Positions 54,975-64,000 of a DNA stretch of 64,000 nt are shown here, one piece after another. The notes under the pieces are model-generated. The model was not told where the DNA came from, searched no databases, and was given only the letters and a program-made list of their open reading frames with translations. The position numbers and the translations under genes are program-made. Position 1 is the stretch's first letter. Each line of letters begins with the position of its first letter. Origin of the DNA: Orychophragmus violaceus (Eukaryota; Streptophyta; Magnoliopsida; Brassicales; Brassicaceae); contig CM058236.1 of assembly GCA_030180135.1 (NCBI GenBank), positions 47,412,947 to 47,476,946 of the forward strand, read 5' to 3'.

Positions 54975-56627
54975 AATATGTAATCACACATAATAAATAA
55001 CTATTATGAAATAGTTATTGTATAATTTTTCTTTTTATCTTAGAAATATTTTTACGTTTGTCAAAATCTAATCAATAAACTTGGCAATGGGTTGACAAAA
55101 AAGAAAAAAAAATACATGTCAGTTCATGTTAATTATTAATTTTAAAATATTAAAGTTTATATAAATAAAATATATTAGGATATGCACAATTAAAAATAGA
55201 TTATTTTAAAATTTAAACAAATAACACGCGTAATTATGACAAGTATATTTAAAATTTAGATTAAGATCCACCTTACGTTATCCACAAATTATGTTTTACA
55301 ACTTGAAATTAAGAAAACTAGAGAAGCAAATTAATAAAATTCTAATTGAACTTGATTGGTAAACAACTATAATTTTTTTTTTTTTTGCTTTATGGCTGTG
55401 ACTTTTAAAATTAAAATAAAAGCTCAATTATCATGCTTTATGAAAACTAAAACATAACAAGAATAAATACAAACAAATGGTTGTGATGAAATTAAGGGGC
55501 ATTTTAAAAATTGTTAAACAGTTAAAGTGTGATTGTATAAAATAGGACTTTAAAGGCTTTCAGAAAAATTAAAGCCACAATAGCTTTAAAAGCTTAAACT
55601 CCAATCAGAAATTTAAAATCTTTAAAAATCCAAAAACTATTCTCGTTAGAGAATAAAAAGTTCTAAACAAATGTTAAATATTATATTATCCAAAATTAAA
55701 TATACTTGATAAATAAAGATAAAATTCCAGTGACCCCTATGAAAAGTTTTAGATGTGTAAAATTTAAAACTGAAAAAACTATACACTAAAATATAAATTT
55801 TCTAACACATAATCACACACAATAATAAATTATAATAAAATAACTAACATTATCATAAGAAAACCCACTACATTATTACATTAACTATCATTTAAAATAA
55901 ACATAAATATATCTTTCTGATATATAATCACAATGAAAAAAGAAAATATGTACATAAATATTAATATTTTCTAGATATTTATATAGAGGAGTGCGATAAA
56001 TAAATTTATATTTGTTTCGGAGTATATTCTCTTAAAATTATTTATTGTAATATCCTTCATATTAGAATTAGTAATTTAATGTACAATATATTCTTACATA
56101 ATTTTTGGTATATGTGTCAAAATCAAATACGTTTGCTCTATTAGAATTAGTAACTATTGTACATTTCCATTTTATTTGAAAAAAATCATTTGATGGGGAA
56201 GTGTATAAAATAAATATGATAATTTTTTTCTTTCTAGGAATAATAATTTATTGTATATTTTTCTTTTAATTTCTCTTAAACTTATTTTTCTTTAAAATAT
56301 TTTGATAGTGAAATATATAAAAATAATTATGATAATTTTTTAAAAAAATTTCATTATTGATTGTTTAATTTATATATATTTTTAATATAATTTAAATATA
56401 CATTATATTTGTAACATATATCAAATCTGGAATCATATAATTACCACATTGCGATCATTTTTTTCCATCTGAATTGCAAATTTCATTAGATAAAACTGAT
56501 CAAATAAGACCTATCCAATTGGACTCTCCCAAAAAATAAGAACATGGAAGAAACACTTTGAAACGAGAAACCCATCTCACCTACACCTAAGGGACACTAT
56601 AATCTTAAAGAAAAGAAAACATAGGCT
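54975..56627. other. AT-rich intergenic sequence
   Basis: 1.65 kb of AT-rich sequence with no gene, RNA gene or clear repeat that I can support. Confidence 0.5.
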
Positions 56628-57935
56628 TTAAACTCTTTCAACGTCAAACAAGTTACGTAGCCAGCTCAGAGGTCTTGAAGCCACATAGGATTGAAGGACA
56701 CCAAGATGAGTAACACTCTGAGCAATGAAAGAAGAGCATATATTTGTATCCTTAGATTCTAGATTGAGACAATCGTTCTCGCTCTAAAAACTCTACACTC
56801 TCTCTAAAGCTCGCCTTTTATTTCTTCACCGCCTCTCCGGTGCTTTTCTTTCGCCGGAGAGGGCCTCCTTCATTTCATTTCCCCTCACGGGTCAGATTTT
56901 CATCCGCGATTTCTTCCTCCCCTCCAGTCTGGTTTGGTGGCGCGGCTTTTTCTCCAGTTTATCGCGGCGTTTTGATGGAGGCGGACCTCCGTTTTCTTGG
57001 CATGTCTTCACCTTTGATCTTCGGAGACAAGATCTGGTTTATGGCGTCCCTCCGGTGCCGTGTCTTCTCAGGTAGGTTTAACCTCCTCTGCCCTCTGGGT
57101 TGCTCTGAGCCTCGTTTCTTTCCAGCGTTGGTTTTTCGAGACGGTTGGGGTGGGTTGTGGGTCGGTGTTCTGTTGGCGGTCAGATCTGCATGTTTCGTTG
57201 GGTTCGTTGCTCCTCCGCTCTTCTCGCTAGAGGACGGTGGCAGTGAGGTGGTGGCGACTTTTGCGGCGGCGGTGGTGGACCGAAAATAGCTTGGGAAGCT
57301 GGCTGTTCTCCTAGGCATCACGCCTGGTGGTGGACCGACAATGGTGACGGCCAGTGGGCTCCTCTCCTCTCCTCAGCTTAGGCATCGTCGTTCGTGCCTC
57401 GGGTCTCCGGCTGGCGCTTCTCGTTTTCCTTTCCTCGGCTTATCTTGTTCTTGGCGTATCGGGTGTTCTATGGGTATCTTCTTCTCGGTGTCTGCGTAGT
57501 TTCCCGGCGGACTGTCTTCGGCTCTACCTAGGGTTTCCTCAAGGCGGCGGATCTCCTCTGCTATGGTTTCCTCTTAGGTTAGAGACTTTTTGGGCTTGCT
57601 AGGCTAGTGGGGTTTAGGATAAAATCGGGCCTATTAGGGGTTTTTATTTAAGGCCCGTTTGTTGTTGTGTTTGTTGTTTTAATTTTTTTCTTTTTGCCTT
57701 TTTTTTAATTTTATCTTTGTAAACAAAAAAACAAAAAATTTAATATGAAAACCTTTAAAAAAAAAGTATCCGTAGATTCTAAAACCAGTTCCCATTCCAA
57801 AACGTTTTGTAACCGAATGAGGATTTCTATGGACGCAAACTGGAAGGAGAGCCATGCTCTTGGTATGTTCACCGCACATACCAGTTCTGCCATATCTATA
57901 CCAAAAACCACCTTTGTATTCCTTAAACTAGCCAT
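56628..57935 (-). pseudogene. RNase H-like domain fragment split by a retroposon
   Basis: On the minus strand, 57935-57782 encodes MASLRNTKVVFGIDMAELVC and LQNVLEWELVLESTDT. If the retroposon and one copy of its duplication are disregarded, the frame continues through 56761-56628 as NICSSFIAQSVTHLGVLQSY and SWLRNLFDVERV with a stop at 56628-56630. The pattern resembles the C-terminal half of plant RVT_3 RNase H-like domains found next to non-LTR retroelement remnants. That is from memory and weak. Upstream coding is cut by stops and by the CACTA end near 58018. Confidence 0.4.
56762..57765 (+). mobile_element. LINE-like (non-LTR) retroposon
   Basis: About 1.0 kb flanked by a 16-bp duplication with one mismatch (56746-56761 and 57766-57781, GTATCC-T/G-TAGATTCTA), ending in an A-rich tail. 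The GC-rich interior has open frames but no recognisable protein. Probably an internally deleted or non-autonomous LINE derivative. Confidence 0.6.
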
Positions 57936-58017
57936 ACAATCACTGGCTTATAGAAGCGCGCCAAGCCTTGCCTTATCTTTAAACTTAAACTTAAAGTTCA
58001 CCGATGCATTTCTACTA

Positions 58018-59773
58018 TCATTACTACAAGAAAATTTGGAAATAACCACAACCAAGCCACAGATTAGTCGTGGCAATCCGTGGCTATTTAGCCACGAAAA
58101 AATATTTGTGGTTATCTGTGGATAATTAGCCACGAATAGCCACGAACTAGTCGTGTGAAGAGCATAGCCACAACTAGACACGAATATCTTCGTGGATACC
58201 TAGCCACGATCTGAAATCGTGGTTATTCGTGGCTAATTAGCCACGAATAGTCACAACGAAATTCGTGGCTATGTATCCACGAACAATTTTGTAGCGATTC
58301 GTGGCTAATATAGCAACGAATTGCGACATAGTCACGGATAGCCACGATTTTATCCGTGGCTATTCAACCCTAAACCTTAAATATACCCACCCTAAATATA
58401 CCCTAAAACCCCAAACTCTAAACCTTGAACTTTTAATCATAAACTATAAAATCAAAATACAAACTATTAATTATATATACATAAAACTAGTATTTTCAAA
58501 TTCAATACCACAATATTCATATCCTAAATTAAATAAACCCTTCAAAACTTATACCCTAAACCATAATCAAACTCTAAACCTTAAACTCTTAATCATAAAA
58601 TATAAAATTAAAATACAAACCATTAATTATATATATAAAACTATTATTTTCAAATCTAATACCACAATATTCATATACTAAATAAACTATATATGTATAT
58701 ATAACCCTAATCAAACCCTAAAACTTAAAGTATACCCAAAAATCTAATTAATAAAATTTTAAATACTATAACATATCCAAAACTAATATATAACACTTAT
58801 AAAAAAATATTTTCAAATATATTATTTTCAAACATTAACATCAAACCCTAAACACAATCCCTTAAACTCTAAATCATATATATAACCCTAAAATATAAAC
58901 AAAAAATTAACACTTGGATTTTATAAGGCTTCAATTATTATAACATATATAAAAGTAAGATTCATCACTTATAAAAGATTTTTACTTTTTTATAATAAAA
59001 ATCAGATTTAATAATTTTATTAATCAAAATCAAATAAAATTTAGAGAATTTTGAAAAACAATTATAAACTTTTAATCGTTTTATTATTTTTAAAATTTTT
59101 ATTATTAATCAGGAATAAAAATTTAAAATACAAATCATGTAAACAAAAATTAAATCAATTTTAATCATTTTTAAATTATTTTACTTATTATATATGCAAA
59201 ATTTTATTACTTTAGTAATTTTTAAAAAATGTAACACTTTTAAAAATTTTTATCTCTTACAATTTTAAGTTTATCATTTTTAAAATTTCCATTTTAACTG
59301 TTTATGATATTTTAAAACCATTTTTAATTATTAGATATCAATTAAAACCTAAACTGTTTTCTTATTGGTTAGAAGTTGAATCAAACTGATCAGCTTCTAA
59401 GCTTTTAGATCTGTATCTGATCTGAAATCCAGACCGTTGATTTTTTTCTTTTTTCTTTTGGTTTCTCCTTCATTCTCTCCCGAATCGGATCTGCTAATCT
59501 TGTCTCCTGCTTCCTTCTCTCCAGTCTCAGATTCTGCTTCATCTTCTCTCTCACTCTCGCATCTCCTTCTTCCTCGATTTCATCTTATCTCCACCAATCG
59601 GGTCTGATGTTTTCTTCTTTGTCCAGATTCGTCGCTCGCCACCAATCTCACGCTCGCCGTGTTCTAGTGGCGGATCTCCGCCGTCCATCGTCTCCGCGTT
59701 AAGGGACCACCGGAAAAGAAGACGAAGCAGCGGGTATCTCGATGTCTCCGATGTCTCGATGTCTCGGTTTGGG
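58018..59773. mobile_element. Left part of a second CACTA-like element
   Basis: Begins TTACTACAAGAAAATTTGG, followed by many subterminal AGCCACGAATAG-type words in both orientations (58065-58350), then AT-rich text with CCCTAAAC words and a more GC-rich, 5'UTR-like stretch (59450-59770). This is the same order as in the 14340 element. The right terminus is not in the window; the gypsy LTR starting at 59774 interrupts it. Confidence 0.6.
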
Positions 59774-60120
59774 TGTGATATAGGAAAGGAGCTAACAGCT
59801 AGTCCACGTCAGCTAAGAAGATAAACTTTATTCGTTTTGGTGTTTCGTTTTGGTGTTATCGTTACGTTAGTTATTTTGGTGTTAGTGTTTATCTTATTTT
59901 TGGAGTTATCTCTTAAACAAACAACCACGGTTGTTATATAATAAGATCTCTTTGTAAGTTAGGAATTACAATTAAATCTTAAAGCAATTTGCATTCACTA
60001 TCTCTTATCTCTCATTCTTGTTACTTGCGATCTAAGCTTGTTTTAGCTTGATTGTGTGAAGAGCTTGTGTTTTACGAACACTTTCTCTTGATGTGAAGAA
60101 GTTACGGTTTAACTCTACCA
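59774..60120 (+). repeat. 5' LTR of a Ty3/gypsy chromovirus
   Basis: TGTGATATAGG...CTCTACCA, 347 bp, followed at once by the iMet-type primer site GGTATCAGAGC (60123). The left edge is inferred from the TG, as the 3' LTR is outside the window. Confidence 0.65.
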
Positions 60121-60153
60121 AAGGTATCAGAGCGTCGTCGTTTCTCGGATTCA

Positions 60154-61797
60154 ATGATAGAAACAAGGGCACATATGGCGTTGAAAGAAAAAGAAGCAAT
60201 AGTCAAGGAGATTGAGACTATGGTCACAACACAACTCGCTTCTCAAACTGAAAAGATGGACAAAAGTATTGGCGAGATATTCGAGGAAATACGATTGTTG
60301 AAGGTGCAAAGCGAAGGGACTAATACCGGCAGCAACCATAGCAAAGCACAAAACCGAGGCTCGCAGGAGGATAGCTCCGAGTTTTCTCGACAAAAAGGAG
60401 GATCGAACAACAGCTACTCAGCGGTTACACGCTTGGCGAAACTCGAATTCCCTAGGTTTGATGGGAACGGAACAAAAGAATGGCTGTTTAAAGTATAGCA
60501 GTTCTTTAAAATTGATAACACACCTGATGATGTTAAGATCGGAATAGCTTCAATCCACTTCGATGGCGACGCAGCTGCGTGGCATAGGTCGTTGGTGGAA
60601 TCCGACGATGGTGATGGTGCGTTACAAGAGTGGGAAGCCTATAAGGCTATTCTTCATGAAAGGTTCGATGATTTGTTAGACGATCCAATAGCCGAACTAA
60701 AACAACTACAAGAAACAGAGGGGATTGTCGAGTATCATGGACGTTTCGAATTGATACGTGCGCGCGTTAAGCTATCTGAAGAATACCTCGTAAGTGCTTA
60801 TCTTGCAGGGTTAAGAACCGATACGCAGATGCATATACGCATGTTCCAGCCGCAAAATACCCGTCAATGTCTTATGCTAGGACGGTTATACGAGAGGGCA
60901 CACCCTAAGAAACCGACCTCGACTGTTTGGACCAACTCCAGACCTATTAGCACGAGCAAGGGAATTCTACCTTTAAAGCGTGGTGGAGAGGTGACCGCAG
61001 GTACTAATTCTCAAGTCAACAATCCGAAAGACAAACCTAATCAGCCGAGACCGTTCCTTTCTAAAGAAGAGATGAGCCGACGAAGAGCTGAGGGTTTATG
61101 CTATTTCTGTGATGAGAAATACACCCCGGGACATTACCTCAAGCACAAGAAAACACAATTGTTCATGCTGGAGACAGAGGAAGAGGACGAGAGCGAAACA
61201 GATAATGTTGAAGAAGTAGTAGCTGAAAAACATTGTTGCGCTCACATATCGGTTAATGCTGTCACCGGGATCACCGGATATCAGACCATGCGAGTTAAAG
61301 GATTTCATGGTAAGCGAGCCTTATTTATTTTGATTGACTCAGGGTCTACGCACAATTTTGTAGACACTAAGGTGGCCGAAAAGCTTGGGTGTTCTTTACT
61401 CCCAACGAGCATAGCTAAGGTAGCAGTCGCAGATGGAAGGAAACTCGGGGTAAGTTCAAAGATTGAGAAGTTCCGTTGGAGTTTTGGTGGAACAGATTGG
61501 GAAGATGATATGTTGGTTTTGCCATTGGGAGGCTGTGATATGGTTCTCGGAGTACAGTGGCTTGGTACCTTAGGACCAATTACTTGGGATTTTAAGAAAC
61601 TTGAGATGCAGTTTCAATGGGAGCAGAAGAAGATTCTGTTACAAGGTCTGAACAGGGGCTCCGTTAGAGAGATGAAGGCGATCAAACTTAATAAGTTACA
61701 TGAAGAACACATTCAGCTGTCTATGATATGTGTCCAAGATGCACCAGGCGACTCTCTCGGGTCTTTGTGTACGGACGACCCAAACCAAGAGGGTAAC
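60154..61797 (+). pseudogene. Gypsy Gag and protease, interrupted by Athila-D
   Basis: ATG 60154, TAG at 60496-60498, then open in the same frame to 61797. Retrotrans_gag text LAKLEFPRFDGNGTKEWLF, GDAAAWHRSL and LKQLQETEGIVEYHGRFELI; modified knuckle CYFCDEKYTPGHYLKHK, where the expected final Cys is Lys; protease LFILIDSGSTHNFVDTKVAE; and GCDMVLGVQWLGTLGPITWD. Tekay/Reina-like chromovirus by appearance. Athila-D enters after GluGlyAsn at 61797; the rest of pol is presumably beyond the window. Confidence 0.88.
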
Positions 61798-62976
61798 TGA
61801 TATACCATGGATTTTAGGGATTTTAACCATGGTATATGTGTCATTTATCGAGTCTATTACTATGTTTTAGAGTCTTTTCAGGTATTTATTAGGTACAAGC
61901 ACCTTTGGAGCGTATTTGGTGATTATGGCACTTTCTGGAGCTAATTGGAGTATTTGGCCGAGAGATCAAGTTCACTGTTGATATTTCCGAGCTGCATCGA
62001 TCGTCACACTTATGGCAACGATCGTTGCACCAGCGAGATGGGCCAAATGACGGTTTAATAAAGAATGAAGAAATTGCAGTTTTGCCCAGAAGTTTCTGAT
62101 ATTTACAAAGAAGCCCCAATTCGTGTTTTAGGATATAAATAGAGTTTTTAAGCCATTGTTTAGGCTAAGCAGAGATACCTAAGTTTTATTCTCTTAGGAG
62201 ATTTTAGGGGCTGGTTTTGTTCTCGAAAGAGACTTGATTTCAAACCCCTGTCGATTATTCTGTTTTTATGATATTTGGTTTTCTACTTATGATGTTTTCT
62301 GTCTCGATGAACATGTCTGAGTAGATCACCTGTTAGGTTGAAGGATTCTCATCAGGGATTTCAGAGAATTACAGTTCTAATTAGTTAATAAGGATTTATA
62401 TCTGCTAGTTCTTTATCTAAGTCGTTCTTAATGCTTAATCTGAAGTAGCTAATCAGAATTATGATGTTAGGTTGATTAATTCAGCGGAAGTTGGTTAATT
62501 TAACTAGAAAGAATTTAGATAAGCAATTAAACTGTTCGCAAACGGAAGTTTGGTCTAGGTTAATTGTGAACATATCAAACTTGGAATTAATGCTAGTTTA
62601 ATCTGTTAGTTCTCGCAAACGAAAGTTTGGTTTGCTGCACTTAGACTTAGAGAATTATCGCAAAGGAATTTGGTTAATTCTATATCAGTGTTTGAGTTCT
62701 AGAACAGTTATTGATTAGATCTAGATTGATTGATTGCTTGCGTTCCTGATTTCCTGAGAACTCCTGATACCTAACGCTTTGCCCTCTTGCTTACAAACTC
62801 ACTTGATTCGCTTTGATATTTCGTTTACTGCTTTCACATCTGCTTCGCTTAATTAAATCCGAATTACTAAAAATCTATTGTGTGACTGAGAGTCCTCGTG
62901 GGATTCGATACCTTATATACTACGATTGCATTAACTGTGCACTTGCAGTAGAATAGGGAAAACTATACACCTATCA
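61798..62976 (+). repeat. 5' LTR of Athila-D
   Basis: 1179 bp, close relative of the Athila-A LTR. Confidence 0.9.
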
Positions 62977-63147
62977 AGTTTTTGGCGCCGTTGCCGGGGA
63001 CTCTTTGAGTTCACCGATAGATTTAGTACTAGGATTTAGACTAAGCATTCTTTTTAATTTTTTTTTGTTTACTCACGTTTTTGATTTTTGGGATTTCAGA
63101 AAATCGCACTGCATCGATCGTTGCTCGCCTTGCAACGATCGACACTA
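61990..63147 (+). repeat. Paired-palindrome cassettes in Athila-D
   Basis: Pairs at about 61990-62032 and 63108-63147, cores 21 bp apart in both. The second is enclosed by AAATCGC and GCGATTT. The pairs occupy the same positions as in Athila-A, but core variants differ (CGATCGTTGC here against CGATCGATGC in the LTR of A). Confidence 0.85.
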
Positions 63148-63160
63148 GGCGATTTCAGCG

Positions 63161-64000
63161 ATGCTGAGATCTGAGACGTTCAATAGGTTCCGCGCCATGG
63201 AACCTATGATTTTAATTCGCGGTGAAAACGGCATTCTACGAGACCAAGAGGGTCACATATGCAACGCAAAAGGTCAGAAGATAGATGGGGAAGGAAACCC
63301 CATCTTACCAGATTACCATGTGTTGGTTGGGCAAGTAGCTGAAATGCAACATAAGATAGATAACATCCACGACATCTTACTTAGGGAGAGACAGTTCCGA
63401 GCAGAGGCAAACACTGATAAGTTTGCAGAGGTACGCTACATGGCTGGAGCCGACTCTTACAGTCATACCTTGAAACATCAGCAAAGGCAGAGTTCTAGGC
63501 ACGCTCTAGGATCAGGAGACCACAATTATACTTCCAACCTAGCATCACCCACACAAAGGAGCAAACTGGAGATGATGTTAGAGCAAACAATTGAGAGGCA
63601 ACAGCAGAACTCAACTTCTTTCAGCTCGAAGCTAGAGAACCTGTACACCAATTTGAATGAGAAATTTGAATCCTTGAGCACTCGTGTGAAGCAGCTGGAC
63701 ACACAGATGGATCAAATTCCAAGTTCTACCCCAACAAAGGATTCTCATGAAGCTCCTGACAACAACATTCTCACTCAGGATCACACACAAATGGATCATG
63801 GATCCTGTCTGGCAGTTAAAGCTGTGGGATTTGTGGAAGACAGAGGGGGATTTGATGTTGAATTACCAGAGCTCGAAAGCTTCGATGCACCTGACTCAGC
63901 AGAGATTGACATGGATCTTATGACTTGGATAGTCCAGATTGAAGCAGGACCAAGCCAAGAAGAGAAATTTGAGTCTGAGACGGCTGGAATGGACCAAGAA
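63161..64000 (+). CDS. Gag-like ORF of Athila-D, 3' end outside window
   Basis: 280 codons open to the window end from ATG 63161. MLRSETFNRFRAMEPMILIR, ILRDQEGHICNAKGQKIDGE and KLENLYTNLNEKFESLSTRV closely match Athila-A, including the absence of the capsid block. Two independent insertions therefore share the same deletion derivative with the frame kept, so it moves as a family and is not a chance wreck. Confidence 0.8.
   Translation, partial: MLRSETFNRFRAMEPMILIRGENGILRDQEGHICNAKGQKIDGEGNPILPDYHVLVGQVAEMQHKIDNIHDILLRERQFRAEANTDKFAEVRYMAGADSYSHTLKHQQRQSSRHALGSGDHNYTSNLASPTQRSKLEMMLEQTIERQQQNSTSFSSKLENLYTNLNEKFESLSTRVKQLDTQMDQIPSSTPTKDSHEAPDNNILTQDHTQMDHGSCLAVKAVGFVEDRGGFDVELPELESFDAPDSAEIDMDLMTWIVQIEAGPSQEEKFESETAGMDQE

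Larger units (their letters stand above)
61798..64000 (+). mobile_element. Athila-D, 5' part (same family as Athila-A)
   Basis: LTR 61798-62976 (TGATATACCATGG...ACCTATCA), primer site about 62983-63000, then a gag-like ORF homologous to that of Athila-A. The 3' half is outside the window, so the duplication (left copy would be GTAAC) is unverified. Confidence 0.88.

Noticed and set aside
56840..57289. 149-residue plus-strand protein
   Set aside because: GC-rich open frame inside a retroposon with unusual composition and no recognisable domain; not supported as a gene.
58301..58681. 126-residue plus-strand ORF
   Set aside because: Low-complexity translation of AT-rich, telomere-like repeats inside a CACTA.

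Overview
This is a plant nuclear window, most likely from a Brassicaceae genome. The evidence is a TPS-a type terpene synthase with Arabidopsis-like exon structure, Athila-group LTR retrotransposons, a DUF1985-bearing Mutator-like element (MULE), and a captured fragment closely resembling Arabidopsis ELP2. It is transposon-dominated, probably pericentromeric or a TE-rich arm. No intact host gene was found.

Layout. 1-3686: 3' part of a terpene synthase pseudogene (+) with a SINE and a hAT-type MITE in one intron. About 4000-23400: a MULE with two convergent genes, a decayed transposase (+, 4736-7008) and a DUF1985 protein with a histone-H1-like Lys/Pro tail (-, 22817 to 7261). Its non-coding parts, including both introns examined, are filled with a 20-21 bp GTTRCGGATTTRT-type repeat. 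The MULE is split at 7631-7635/20805-20809 by Athila-A (7636-20804), which is itself rearranged around a gene-capturing CACTA element (14340-17882) and an inverted piece of another Athila copy.

23740-53389: one Ty1/copia element carrying nested insertions. A CRM-like Ty3/gypsy element (24741-31761, - strand) sits in its gag. Athila-B (32576-51114) sits in its pre-integrase region, and Athila-C (42223-51067) sits inside the 3' LTR of Athila-B. Each nested insertion named here has a matching 5-bp target duplication. 53395-56627 is AT-rich with a fold-back element. 56628-57935 is a minus-strand RNase-H-like fragment split by a LINE-like retroposon. About 58018-59773 is the left part of a second CACTA. 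59774-61797 is a gypsy LTR plus gag/protease, interrupted by Athila-D (61798 to the window end).

Two observations stand out. (1) All Athila copies carry, at matching positions, pairs of CGATCG-type palindromes whose centres are 20-23 bp apart (about two helical turns), several enclosed in an outer GAAATCGC/GCGATTTC dyad. One family has switched the core and arms at every site in concert. (2) The MULE combines a DUF1985 gene with dense element-specific motif arrays, which resembles the VANC anti-silencing arrangement of Arabidopsis VANDAL elements. Counts and alignments were made by eye. Family names come from recognised protein motifs, not database searches.
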